64,000 nt of DNA, from assembly GCA_009763385.1 (NCBI GenBank), contig CM019823.1:95305104-95369103 (forward strand). The letters run 5' to 3'. This document shows positions 10,701 through 19,985 of this stretch, one piece after another. Under the pieces are notes generated by a model. It saw only the letters and a program-made list of their open reading frames with translations, searched no databases and was not told where the DNA came from. Position 1 is the stretch's first letter; the number at the start of each line of letters is the position of its first letter. A program made the translations under genes and the position numbers. Origin of the DNA: Coix lacryma-jobi var. lacryma-jobi. Taxonomy: Eukaryota > Streptophyta > Magnoliopsida > Poales > Poaceae.

Positions 10701-10906
10701 AAATGCAGGTTAGAAACAAGAGCAACCTCGCGCAACACAAAGTGCTCATTAACCCGCACTGCACCAACGGACAATACCTTGCCCTTACCTTTGTCGCCGA
10801 AGGTTATGTACTCCTTTCCGGCGACCGGACTATGGCTGGAGAACCATTTGGCATTTCCGGTCATGTGCCTCGAGCAACCGGAATCCACAAGCCAAATGTC
10901 CTCCAA
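7721..10906 (-). CDS. pol: Sirevirus Pol polyprotein (protease-integrase-RT-RNase H)
   Basis: 1061 codons, uninterrupted. Protease: DSG at residues 8-10. GAG-pre-integrase zinc region about 136-200 (HRRLGHLS, then CHAC). Integrase catalytic D203, D267, E303. A long Pro/acidic linker 440-520. RT about 585-790 with KARLVAKG, D663 and YVDD 748-751. RNase H with D912, E953 or E955, D988, then the TKHIDVRFHFLRDH block; ends GELGVCFPF. The first codon here is TTG, not ATG; the frame opens just after an in-frame TAG at 10918-10916, so Pol is probably made as a fusion or from a spliced RNA. Product would cut the polyprotein, copy the RNA and integrate the DNA. Full length for the family and no missing catalytic residue seen. 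Confidence 0.95.
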   Translation of the reverse strand: MEDIWLVDSGCSRHMTGNAKWFSSHSPVAGKEYITFGDKGKGKVLSVGAVRVNEHFVLREVALVSNLHFNLLSVSQLFREGYEIRFKPNLSRILDPQGDLVCLISPFGNVFRANFSKSFGSSRCLLASPSSSDLWKWHRRLGHLSFDLLARLSSLGLIRGLPKLSLEKDLVCHACRHGKMVAAPHHPLTKVMTSHPGELLHMDLVGPARVSSVGGKWYVLVIVDDFSRYSWVFFLVEKSETFSFARDLILRLQNEFPLNSMRAIRSDNGSEFKNSDFEKFCKRLGLEHQFSSPYTPPQNGVVERKNRTLVEMARTMLDEHRTPRRYWAEAMNTACYISNRIFLRVFLKKTSYELRFGRQPKVSYFRVFGCHCFILKKGNLDKFESRSSDGVFLGYGTHTRAYRVLNLDTNRVMETSDVTFDETLVSPSSRFERAGDHEVGEPLFDDEEEGAEGIDDPAPPPPAAPPGAASTTTRGPETSSSWGPWDPPRAVPFVPGVEPATVEGEVTSSREAPRHIQRQHPPEQMIGDIDERVTRSRSQHISHFAHSAFVASFEPRDVGHALTDPDWVNAMHEELENFERNRVWVLVPPPPDCKPIGTKWVFKNKQGEEGHIVRNKARLVAKGYSQKEGIDYEETFAPVARLEAIRILLAYAASMGFKLFQMDVKSAFLNGYIEEEVYVQQPPGFENPKFPNHVFKLHKALYGLKQAPRAWYERLKTFLLAKGFKMGCVDKTLFLLKQGKDTLLVQIYVDDIIFGGSSHALVAKFADTMSREFEMSMMGELTFFLGLQIKQSREGTFVHQGKYTRDLLKRFDMGEAKPLPTPMSTTTALDADTDGEAVDQKEYRSMIGSLLYLTATRPDIQFAVCLCARFQASPRISHRQAVKRIFRYLRFTPELGIWYSASSTLSLCGFSDADFAGCRIERKSTSGTCQFIGSSLVSWSSRKQSSVAQSTTEAEYVAAASCCSQLLWMMATLRDFGLSFTRVPLLCDSTSAISVAKNPVLHSKTKHIDVRFHFLRDHQEKGDIDLRHVDTHHQLANIFTKPLDESTFNRLRGELGVCFPF

Positions 10907-10915
10907 CCGCTCCTC

Positions 10916-10930
10916 CTACATCAATAAAAA
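10916..10930 (-). promoter_or_regulatory. Gag/Pol junction, putative 3' splice site
   Basis: Sense reading TTTTTATTGATGTAG then G. Gag ends at TGA (10923-10921), and an overlapping ATG is followed at once by TAG in the Pol frame. A U-rich tract ending in an AG before G resembles a plant 3' splice site. Element D has the same ATGTAG; element C has ATGCAG, so the AG is kept in all three. Inference only. Confidence 0.4.
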
Positions 10931-13647
10931 GACATAGGGTGAACATACGGTCCAACACTGGGGTTAGTAAGATAAGAAGGAAACCAGTGTTGGGCCGGCT
11001 GCTCAAAAGAACGGTCAGTGTAAAAACCAACCTGTCTAGGGGGATAGCGATCACCACGCACAGGAAAACGTGGTCCGCTGGGGAAGAGGCGCTCACCGCG
11101 AAACTCTACCTGCGGTGGGACAAAGCGCTCAACAAAGCCTCCGCCACGGGGTCCGTTACCTGCAAAAGCAGGACCCCGTCGGGCACGCTCTCTACGAGGT
11201 CTACGCCTAGGAGCCTGCTGCTCAACTCTAGCGTCTCTCCTCGGAGCTCTCTCCTGCCTAGGCCTCACAAACTGAGGTGCTCTACCTCTAGGCCTAGTCT
11301 CCCTCCTAGGGGCTCTCTCCTGCTGCCTAGGCTGGGTATGCTTCCCTCCAGACCTAGCAGCTCTCCCCTGAGGCTTCGGAGCATGTCCACCACGAGCTGG
11401 GTGAAACATGTCCGGGTTCTGCATCTCCCTAGCACGGCGCGCCTCTCTCCTGCGCCTAAAGCAGAACTCACTCAGGTGACCATCCCGCCCACAAAAGTCA
11501 CACTGAAACCTCACCGCGCGCAAAGGGGGTTGTTGGTTTGCAGGGATGTGGGTATGGTTCACCTTGCCCTTGCCCTTCTGTGGCAACTCCTCTCGGATGG
11601 GTGGCATTGTGTCAAGCTTGTTCTTTAGGTGATTGGGCTTGGGTTGCCATTGTGGATTCTTGGGTGGAGCCTTGGGGGGTTCAACTACAACTCCATCCTT
11701 GGTGACAGGCTTGGCAGGCTCTTTGGGTGGAAGCTTGGTTAGTTTGGGAGTAGTGGTGAAGTTGTGCTTCTCACAGGGGTTCAGACCACTAGACTCTCCA
11801 ATCTTACCAAAAGCTGAAAGATCAACACTCTGGCCAAGACCTACACCAGGAGCCCCAGCAGCTCGCTTGAATTGGGAGATCATCATCCCGAGCTGAGGCT
11901 CACCACAAGACACCCATGACAAGACGGTCCGAAGGTATGTGTTTTCCTCCTCGGTACGCACCTTGTCATGCCTCACATTGGCCATCTCCTGCTCCAGGCC
12001 CTCACACAAAGCACACCTCTTGACACAAGTGCTATCCGAGCCGGCCTTCTCAAAAGACTCAAGCTTGGCATTCTTCTCTGCCAACTCGGATTGCAAGACA
12101 GGACAAGTCTTGCACGCACCCAACAGCTGCGGTCTAGCTCGGAGCTCATCCACCTCATCTACCAGCGCAGCATGCTTACTCCTCAGAGTGAGAAGATCCG
12201 TCATGTGCGCGGCGCAACTCTCGCACTCCAACTCCTCCGACACAACCACGGTGGACCGAGCGAACTCAAGCTCCTTCACCGTGTCCTCCCACTTCTGCCT
12301 AAACTCCTTGCGCTCTCTAGCGGCACGCCTAAGCAACTTGTCTTGACTAAGGAGGGCAGCAGTCAACTTCTCAACCTCGGAGGAAAGCTCGTCGTAGGTG
12401 AGAGATACCTGGGAGGTGTCGTCGTCGTCGTCGTTCCGAGGGGTACGCTCCGGCTCGCCGTCGACCTCATCTCCGAGCGCCATGGTACACAGGCCTTCGT
12501 CGCCGGCGAAGAAGCACAAGCCGTTGAACGTGTCCTCCAGCTTCTTCTTCTCGGACTCGTCATCACTCGATCGAGCGGAGTCGTCATCCGAGCCGTCGAC
12601 GTCGCTGAGCGTGGCGAAGAACGCTCGCTGCTCAGCCTGCTGCTTCTCCAAGTACTTCTTCTTGATGTACTCTTTGTTGAAGCCGCCCCGCTTCTTGTGC
12701 CTTGGGGGAACGTGCTTCTCCTTGTACTTGGAGTCGCGCCTGTGGCCGTGATCGCCCTTCCCAAGATGCTTGTTCTTCTTCTTGGGGCAGTCGGCGATGA
12801 AGTGGTCGGGGTCGCCGCACTCGTAGCATCCGGTGCGTCCTCCTCCGCGACGACGGTTCATGCGGTTGTTGTGGAACCGCGAGAACCGGTTGGCAAGCAA
12901 AGCCAACTCGTCGTCTCCCAAAGACTCCAGCTGGTCCTCTGTCACAGAAAAGAGAGAAGAAAGCGCAAAGCCAGCTGAGGGGTTAGAGGAAGAGCCGGAA
13001 ACCAAAGCCATGGACGGGCGAGAAGGATTTTCAAAAGAAGCCCTCGCCATAGCATCAATCTCACTGGACTTGAGCTTACTGAAGAGCTCGTCGCAGGTGA
13101 GAGTCTCATAGTTCGGCGATTCGATGATTGCCTGAACCTTGGAGTCCCACATCGAACGGTCAAGAGTGTGCAAAAGCTTCAAAGCACGCTCATGATCGTC
13201 AAATGGCAACTGCTCTCTGTTAGCCCTCATCCTGTTGACAATCACCTGAAAACGAGCGAATAAACTTTCTATGCTCTCGCCAGGTTGATGTCTAAAGTTC
13301 TCATACTCTCGCTTGAACGACTCGTAGAGTCGGGTTTTGACTTGAGAGGTGCCCTCATGAAAACGCATGAGAGTATCCCAGATCTCCCGAGCCGTAGCGA
13401 GGTGAGAAACGCGATCAAACTCACCCATGCTCAAACAAGAGAAAAGAGCATTACGGGCTCGGCTATTGGCATCGTGCTCATCGATCTGCTGTTGATTCAC
13501 ACGAGCAGCCAAGACCACGTAATCAGGGGAGTTGCAAATATCCCAGATCGAAGCGCCCAAGCTCTGCAAATAGGCCGACATACGTATCTTCCAATACGCA
13601 TAGTTCGTCCCATCGAAAAACGGCGGTTTGCCCACGCCGCGATCCAT
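10921..13647 (-). CDS. gag: Sirevirus Gag, long form with two zinc knuckles
   Basis: 908 codons, starting MDRGVGKPPFFDGTNY with the start matched in E0. Copia gag core about 1-250. First CCHC knuckle at C274, C277, H282, C287. Acidic/Ser stretch 348-410. Predicted coiled coil about 415-575. Pro/Lys region 625-700. Second CCHC at C716, C719, H724, C729, then an Arg-rich tail 730-825 and a Gly/Pro/aromatic end. Gag of ordinary copia elements is far shorter; Sirevirus Gags are known to be long with coiled coils. It should assemble the cytoplasmic particle and bind element RNA. The gene is intact and sits just upstream of pol in a different frame. Confidence 0.93.
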   Translation of the reverse strand: MDRGVGKPPFFDGTNYAYWKIRMSAYLQSLGASIWDICNSPDYVVLAARVNQQQIDEHDANSRARNALFSCLSMGEFDRVSHLATAREIWDTLMRFHEGTSQVKTRLYESFKREYENFRHQPGESIESLFARFQVIVNRMRANREQLPFDDHERALKLLHTLDRSMWDSKVQAIIESPNYETLTCDELFSKLKSSEIDAMARASFENPSRPSMALVSGSSSNPSAGFALSSLFSVTEDQLESLGDDELALLANRFSRFHNNRMNRRRGGGRTGCYECGDPDHFIADCPKKKNKHLGKGDHGHRRDSKYKEKHVPPRHKKRGGFNKEYIKKKYLEKQQAEQRAFFATLSDVDGSDDDSARSSDDESEKKKLEDTFNGLCFFAGDEGLCTMALGDEVDGEPERTPRNDDDDDTSQVSLTYDELSSEVEKLTAALLSQDKLLRRAARERKEFRQKWEDTVKELEFARSTVVVSEELECESCAAHMTDLLTLRSKHAALVDEVDELRARPQLLGACKTCPVLQSELAEKNAKLESFEKAGSDSTCVKRCALCEGLEQEMANVRHDKVRTEEENTYLRTVLSWVSCGEPQLGMMISQFKRAAGAPGVGLGQSVDLSAFGKIGESSGLNPCEKHNFTTTPKLTKLPPKEPAKPVTKDGVVVEPPKAPPKNPQWQPKPNHLKNKLDTMPPIREELPQKGKGKVNHTHIPANQQPPLRAVRFQCDFCGRDGHLSEFCFRRRREARRAREMQNPDMFHPARGGHAPKPQGRAARSGGKHTQPRQQERAPRRETRPRGRAPQFVRPRQERAPRRDARVEQQAPRRRPRRERARRGPAFAGNGPRGGGFVERFVPPQVEFRGERLFPSGPRFPVRGDRYPPRQVGFYTDRSFEQPAQHWFPSYLTNPSVGPYVHPMSFY

Positions 13648-13693
13648 GTCGCCTTCGGTGGATCTGGAACCGGCTAAGGTGGAAGATCCCTAA

Positions 13694-13708
13694 CCCGCTC
13701 CGATACCA
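13694..13708 (-). other. Primer-binding site, element A
   Basis: Minus-strand TGGTATCGGAGCGGG begins two bases inside the 5' LTR. It matches the initiator tRNA-Met-complementary TGGTATCAGAGC with one change and fixes transcription direction as minus. Confidence 0.85.
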
Positions 13709-13710
13709 AT

Positions 13711-15713
13711 TGAAGGACCGAGAAGCTAACCGAAAGCGACCAGAGGGGGGGGGTGAATGGGAGCTTCAAAATTTCCTTACGGAAACTAGATGCCACTGTC
13801 CCAAAATCGACCCCAAGAGCGAACCCTAGAGCTTGCTAATGTCCACGACCCTATATGTAGGGTGGATGCTTCCTAGAAGCACAGCGAGACACTAGACAAC
13901 TCTAGAAAGCCAACGCAAAAGACGGAAATCAATTCCGACAACGAACGAGTGAACCGCGGACGAAACCGTGCGAAACCAGTCGCATCGGACGCTGGCCTGC
14001 GTCCGATGCCAGACCACCGGAAGCGTCCGATGCAGACTGGGCGGTTCTGGAACCTTACTGTTCCACCATCGGACGCTGTGAACAGTAATCACCCAGCGTC
14101 CGATGCAAAGGCTCCGGCGCGTCCGATGGACAACGGACGCGTCCGATGCCTAGCGTCCGATGGAAACTAAAACGCCGAAAACGTGACACGCGTCACCGGA
14201 GCGTCCGATGCTAGGGACCCTAGCGTCCGATGCTCCCGTGATAGCGTCCGATGCTCCCGAAAACAGCGCAGTTCTTTGATGATTCAACCCGATCTCCTCT
14301 AAATCAAAAGCTCTAGGCCTAGGATTCGATCTGAGGGGTCACAAGGATGTTAGTGAGCTATCTCTAAGAGATCATGGCTCGAACCTAACTCCAAATCGGT
14401 GAATCAAGAAATTTCGGGGCATGGAGGCAAGAACGCAATCCAAAACGAAAATCGATCGATCTCCTAGACCGTGAGGTTAGAGTTTAATTCCTTCGGTGGA
14501 AAGGAGAGCCTCACGATCTAGAACAACTTGGTTCAAACGGTTTTGCAAAAGATGAACCGAGCAAAGAGATCAAGCGACGGGAAAATCGTGGAGAAAAAGG
14601 ATTCCGCGAAGAACACAAAGGAAACGCGAATCACAGCCACGAACTCGAATTAAGGACGCAAATCAAGCCATCGATCTGTGCTCCAAAGTGAGGATACGGC
14701 CTCACTTCCTCAAATCAACAGTACACAGAGTGGAGTCTCTCTGCGGATCACAACTAGCTAGAGCAGGGGATGGGAGAGTGGAAACCCTAGGTGCTAGGAA
14801 GCAAATGACTGCGCTAACTGAGATTGAGATCAGGAGGAGGGTGTCTCCCCTAGACTACTTATACTAACCTAGCCTAAGTCTATTTCCTACTCTACCCCTC
14901 TCTACTCTAATTACAGAGCGGACCAGCCTAACCCTAAGGCTATTCTAGTCCACCCGCTGGTGGTAGGTAGATCCGACGGCCACGCCCGCACGGTCTTCCG
15001 CGTCGCCTCCACGCAACCTTCAGATCGCCGCCACGTGCCGCCACCACTCTGCACCCCCGGTTTTGCGGCCCAAACCGGGAAACCAGCCTTTTCCATCAGC
15101 CCCCGGTTTTGAGGCCCAAACCGGGAAACCAGCCTCCAGCCCGAGTTTTGTGGCCAAACTCGGAAACCGTCCGCGCCCGAGTTTTGAGGCCCAAACTCGG
15201 AAACCGGCCCACGCCCAGGTTTTGAGGCTCAACCTGGAAACCGTCGCGCCCAGGTTTTGTGGCTCAACCTGGAAACCCAGCACCCAGGTTTTGAGGCCCA
15301 AACCTGGAAACCGTCCACCGTTGGTTTTTCCCGGGCTCTACCAACAAACCGGCGTCGTAGAGGGGATGCACCGCCTGTGCACCCCTTCCACCGACATGAT
15401 CGCACTTCTCCGCCTGTCGCTGTCGCAGGCTGCCAGCCACCACAGCTGATCCTCCGGCCTCCAGTCCATCAGTCCAAGTCCACGTCCGCCCTTCACCGTC
15501 CGATACATCGGCATGGCACGTCCGCCGCACGGCACGCCCATCCTTCATCGCGCCCGGTCCGTCGGCACGGCACGTCGCAACTTGACCTTCACCCGCCATC
15601 GATCACTGTCTCCGTGCTCGACACCTGCACAACACAAGCCAAAGAACATGCGCATCATCTCCATTGACAATCACTCATCACACAGAGACTCGGCATACAC
15701 CCATGTATCCGTA
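13711..15713 (-). mobile_element. Element A 5' LTR
   Basis: Near-identical to 4051-6054. Differences I found by eye: nine instead of ten G in the run near 13745, GAGTGAACC for GAGCGAACC near 13948, GGATCACAAC for GGATCTCAAC near 14748, and the outer end CCGTA instead of CCGCA. The last change makes the outer sense terminus TA instead of TG, or reflects flanking DNA replacing the last bases. It holds its own palindrome cluster, TATA-like box and seven-unit hairpin array. Confidence 0.93.
15052..15324 (-). repeat. Tandem hairpin array, element A 5' LTR
   Basis: Seven units, same order and stems as at 5393-5665; I see no difference between the two copies. Confidence 0.9.
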
Positions 15714-16253
15714 CTATTAAGAGGAGTTAATTCATGGCTTATGCGGTGTCCAAGTGCCACTAGGAGTTCTCTAACATATTGATGCTATAGACCTAGTGAG
15801 TGACTAACTAAACCCTTGGAAAATGTTTTGTAAAATGCTAACACACATGCACAATTGTTGAAACACTTTGGTGTTGGCGCATGGGAGCAAGGGTAGAAGT
15901 TAGAAAGCGAAAGGTGCTAAGTTAGCAGCATCAGACGCTGGAGGCGGCAACATCGGACGCTGCGCCGAGCGTTCGATGGCTAACCCTACTTATGCTGAAA
16001 GAGCATCGAAGGCTGGCAACAGACACTGAGGAATCACTGTTGCAGAGTCCGATAGAGATGACGTGGTGCGGGGAAGCTTTGCAGGGAGCATCGGACGCTG
16101 GCCTACGTCTGATGTGTTTGGAAGCGTTTTGAAACTTCTCTGCATGTTCATCGGACGCAGGGGTTGAGCGTCCGATGTGAGGGTGCTAGCGCGTCTGATG
16201 TGGCGTTGAAAAGAGCTGAAAATAGCAGTGGCATTGGAGCGTCCAATGCCTGG
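15714..16253 (+). repeat. Right half of older Sirevirus-like LTR
   Basis: Starts CTATTAAGAGGAG and carries CAAGTGCCACTAGG. Six or more GCATCGGACGC / GCGTCCGATG palindromes lie in both orientations from about 15930 to 16250, like those of other Sirevirus LTRs here but in a different backbone. With 3992-4050 it reads as one plus-strand LTR interrupted by element A. It is cut on the right by the Athila LTR at 16254. Confidence 0.55.
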
Positions 16254-16920
16254 TGTTGACGGTAGATAACTCCTATTTTAAACCGTCAACTAACCTCATA
16301 AATGACCCGCAATGATCCAAAGAGTATACCTATAGGGTTTGATTTTAACGAGTTCTATGAGTTGTGTAGTTCTCACTTGTTTTGCAGGATATTCAATATT
16401 TTATCATAAGAAAGTATCTCAAGTGAAGAATTAGAGCACACTAGTGAGACGAGCTTGTCGAGACGATCGCAACGGATATGCCACTTGCCATATTTGGAGT
16501 CCTGGAGCAAGAGTCCTCGATGAATACGACCAGTAAGACTCTGGAACCTTCTAGAAGCCTTATCCATATCAAGATTGGGGGTGTAAGAGACAAGATTCCA
16601 ACAGCTACAAAATACTAGAGACATCCAGGGACCAGACAGAAAGAAGACGACAAGGAATCCTTCCACGCCAACACTCGTTGCGCAAACTTACCGAACAAGG
16701 ACTCAAGACAAACAAGGAAGGTGTTAGAAGACTTGTGGACGAAGGAAGAGGCAGGCAGCGCCAGGGGGAGGCCGGTCGGCCTCAACCCTAGGCCAGCCGG
16801 CCTAGGCCCACATGGAAGCCCCTCCGTCTTCGTGCGGCGTGACCTAATCGACCTCTACTTTGTATCTTGGCCGTTGTTCAACGTCGGTTTGATCCGAGGG
16901 CTGCGGTTCATCCCACCGGG

Positions 16921-16929
16921 CTATATAAG
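16921..16929 (+). promoter_or_regulatory. TATA box of Athila LTR
   Basis: CTATATAAG, followed about ten bases later by AAGACCCCCCTC. The same TATA and CAGACCCCCCTC pairing is seen at 27487-27495 in the solo LTR, so the box and its spacing are kept. Confidence 0.65.
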
Positions 16930-17106
16930 AAAGCCAAGACCCCCCTCTTGTATCAATCAAATTCATAGCTCATAGCATAGATCATTCATTTAGAGTAGAG
17001 GTAGCCTAGACATCAGGAGCTCCATCATCCAAGGGCTTAGCTAGAATAGAATTAGAAGAGTCAAGGAAGCTCAGATTCCGGATCTAGTCAAGAGGAGCTG
17101 GGTAAT

Positions 17107-17345
17107 TAGCCTTGTCTTCTCTCTTGTATCAACATTGTTCTTCTAATTGTTCTTCTAATTATCTAATTGTCTTCTAGTTCATTATCTTGTGTTCTAATTG
17201 TGTTCTAGTTCATCTTCTAATCTCTCTAGTTCATCTCTGTGTTCTAATCTAGTTCTAATTATCTCTCTAGTTTATCTCTGTGTTCTAATCTACTTCTAAT
17301 TGTTCATCTAGTTCTTATTCTTCTTCTCATTCTTGTTCTAGTTGA
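17107..17345 (+). repeat. Pyrimidine-rich degenerate repeat in Athila LTR
   Basis: About 240 bases built from TTCTAATT, GTTCTAGTTCATC and TCTCTAGT words, just after the TATA box in the transcribed part of the LTR. The solo LTR carries a shorter tract of TCTAGTTCATCTAG words at 27595-27670. Confidence 0.7.
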
Positions 17346-18273
17346 TACATGTCATGACTTATTACTATTTCATGTTCATAATTATAATGTTCATCGTCTA
17401 CTTTGATTATATGTCTAGCATAGCTAGGGTATCTCTATGTTTATGCTCTTGTTCGTATAGCGCTCATTCTGTCGATCGCGGGGTGAGTGGTCAACATTGT
17501 GTAAGCATGGTGCTTATACGTTGTTTACCTGCGAATGCACCCTATATTTCGGGCCAGCAAGTGGTAGATCGCGAGGGTGACTTTTATAGCCTTGTTGAGT
17601 CCTTTGTAGTCCACTCCCCGAATATAGGGCAAGTAAGACCTGGTCACCCGGAGGTGATAGACTCTGGATCTGATCCTCCATGCGTGATGTCTCCTGCGTA
17701 TAAATATATGTTATTCTAACCATGATTGCTAAACAAAATTGCACTAATTGATGTAGTCTATGACCTATAGTTAGAACCATGTTAGGAAGTTAATCTATCT
17801 CTTTCTAGTTTTGGCTATGATCCAACCTTGGGTGAGAATGCTCTGTTGGAACTATTTTATATGGTTTACTCTGTTCTATTACATTTATCTTATTTATCAT
17901 TCTTTATTGATTCCTGTGTTGAGTATAGATCTAGTGGAACTCTTATCATAATCATACATGTGTGTGTCATAGTTGTAGATGTTTATCTCTTGTCACTCGT
18001 TTAACTAACGATATGCATTGCTGCATTATAAATGAACGATACCTTGGAAACTCTTTCCGTGGTGAAATGCTACAACGGATGTATTTTATCTGTGCGCTTG
18101 CAGATAATCTCATTTCATATTTTATAAGGGCAGGATCATAAATACTATCCATAAATCTAGTGTTGCTACTAGTGGTGACAACCTAGCGTTAATGGTAATG
18201 TTGTTAGATTTGACTGTCAGCATTTCTAGCGCCGTTATCTGAAGTGATGCTAAGAGATGTCAACAAGCATTTC

Positions 18274-18290
18274 TGGCGCCATTGCCGGGG
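18274..18290 (+). other. Primer-binding site, Asp-tRNA type
   Basis: TGGCGCCATTGCCGGGG, eight bases after the LTR end at 18265. It differs at one position from the TGGCGCCGTTGCCGGGG site typical of Athila elements. The leader from 18291 to 18541 shows no ORF. Confidence 0.85.
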
Positions 18291-18541
18291 AACCAAATGT
18301 GTGTTTCCAAAGCACATTCCCCGTTGTTTAGGAAATCCCTTAAGGAAATCCTATTGCTGGGGCCAATCGAGATATACGAGTTTTCTAAGTTAGGATCAGG
18401 AGATAATAGGATATAAGTTGAATACATAGGAACAACTGTACACACATGTTTATGATAATCGAGCCACACTATTGATCTTTTCTCAAACAGGCTCACCGTG
18501 TCCTTTGCATATTTCTTGAATATCTTATTGCAGGGTGATGT

Positions 18542-19218
18542 ATGACTGGATTTGATCGACCGGAAAACTACGTTGACAATCCTGAAGTTTTGATCCGAAA
18601 AGCCAAAGCCAACGCCAAGCTCAAGAAACCACCAACCACGTTGACCAAAGACACTCAGGCAAGAAGCTCAACACCAGTGTTAGAATACATGGCTGACAAG
18701 ACTCTCCATGATTTCTCTGCGCCAACCACTGCCAACATCAGGACTGGACCAGCAGCCAATATCAGAACCGAGGGATTCGAACTCAAGTCATCTCTGATCA
18801 ACATGGTGCAAGCCAGCCAGTTTTGTGGGAAAGCACATGAAGATGCGAGTGCCCATCTCCAACACTTCTTGGAGATCTGCAGTACCTTCACTATCAAAGG
18901 ACTCACTAAAGACGCCATCTACCTCCGCATATTCCCATTCTCACTTTTGGGAAGAGCGAAGCAATGGTTCTACTCCAACAAAGACAAAAACACTACATGG
19001 GAGACCTGCTCCACTACTTTCCTAGCAAAGTTCTTCCCCGTAGGCAAGACGAATGCACTACGAGCGAAGATCTCAACTTTTCAGCAGCAGTATGATGAAT
19101 CTATCCCTAAGGCATGGGAACGCTTTCAAGACAACAAATCAGAATGCCCACACCATGGGATGGAGAATTGGTTACTTATGCAGACATTCTACCATGGGCT
19201 CACTTCGAGTGCCCGTGA
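18542..19218 (+). pseudogene. gag: Athila-type gag, N-terminal part
   Basis: About 226 codons from the ATG at 18542. It carries the Retrotrans_gag fold with the Athila-like signature around LGRAKQWFYS, TWETCSTTFLAKFFP, ESIPKAWERFQDNKSECPHHG and LLMQTFYHGL. The frame is open up to codon SARD at 19218, where a Sirevirus solo LTR with target duplication CGTGA cuts it. The frame resumes at 26661-26666. In Athila elements Gag forms the particle core; here it is inactive because of the insertions and the loss of pol. Confidence 0.88.
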
Positions 19219-19634
19219 TGAAGGACCGAGAAAGCAATAGCAAGGCCACCAGAGGGGGGGGGGTGAATGGGAGCTCAAAAATTTCTCTCGAAACTTTGGC
19301 CTATTGTCCCCAAAATCTACCCCTGAAAGCTTCGATCGAAACCGTGATGCCCACGACCCTTGGAAGAGGGTGGATGATCCCTAGGATCACAGCGAGGCAC
19401 CACAAAGTGATAGCAAACCAAATGGCAAAAGCAACGGATCAAGTTCGACCCTCAAAAACCAAGTCCCAAATGTAGATAGACGGCTACGTCGAGAAATCCC
19501 CAAATACCGATGCTAACAAGTAGCAAAGATACCTAGAGAGGTTCCTTGGTCAACTACAAGGCCAAACGAGAAGTCCGAAAACCAAGCGAGGAAGCCGGGA
19601 GAGCTAACGCACTAAACCGGAAGCTACAGCCAAG

Positions 19635-19985
19635 TCCCGGACTGTCCGGCAGTACGGTCGCAGACTGTCTGCCCACTGGCGGACTGTCCGGGCTAAGGTC
19701 ATGGACTGTCCGCCGGCCAAACGAGCAAAACCGCAGTGCTGCTGAAGTTCCCTGGACAGTTCCCAGACTATCCGCAAAAACCAACGGCGGACTATCCACC
19801 AGTCAAATACCAAAGCAGCAAGGCTGCTGAGCAGTCCCTGGACGACTCCCGGACTGTCCGTGAGTTCCTTCGGTGGACTGTCCGCCGGTCAAGGAACAGT
19901 AACGCGACCGAGACCCGCAGCCACTGACCTGGCTCGATCCCGACGCGCGGACTGTCCGCAGGTCTAAACCGCGGACTGTCCGCCA
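19635..19985. repeat. Palindrome cluster CGGACTGTCCG
   Basis: About nine copies of (C)GGACTGTCCG or close variants within 350 bases. The core is self-complementary apart from its centre. It occupies the place that GCGTCCGATGC units take in element A's LTR. Same motif at 32878-33140 in LTR D. Confidence 0.85.

Larger units (their letters stand above)
4051..15713 (-). mobile_element. Element A: complete Sirevirus (Ty1/copia), 11.7 kb
   Basis: A full-length minus-strand element: 3' LTR 4051-6054, polypurine tract, long 3' noncoding region, intact pol (7721-10906), intact gag (10921-13647), primer site and 5' LTR 13711-15713. Copia order (integrase before RT), very long LTRs, several purine-tract motifs before the 3' LTR and a long two-zinc-knuckle gag place it in the Sirevirus (Maximus/SIRE) lineage. 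The two LTRs appear to differ by only two substitutions, one G-run length change and the terminal dinucleotide, so insertion is recent. No 5-bp target duplication is visible (AGGAT on one side, CTATT on the other). Confidence 0.92.
16254..18265 (+). mobile_element. Athila-type 5' LTR (element B)
   Basis: 2012 bases with inverted ends TGTTGAC and GTCAACA. It resembles the solo LTR 26943-28486 in the first 300 bases (TTGTTTTGCAGGA, AAGTATCTCAAGTGA, GTCGAGACGATCG), around the TATA box and in the CT-rich tract. Followed by a primer-binding site and gag leader, so it is the 5' LTR. Confidence 0.9.

Noticed and set aside
10906..10906. Pol start read as Met at 10906
   Set aside because: The codon is TTG; the true N-terminus depends on how Gag and Pol are joined, so I do not treat it as a start codon.
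16721..16975. 84-codon ORF at 16721 and others within Athila LTRs
   Set aside because: Lies across the LTR promoter, has no family signature, and is not kept in the related solo LTR.
18274..18290. tRNA gene fragments at the primer-binding sites
   Set aside because: Only 11-17 bases complementary to tRNA 3' ends at LTR borders; no tRNA fold around them.
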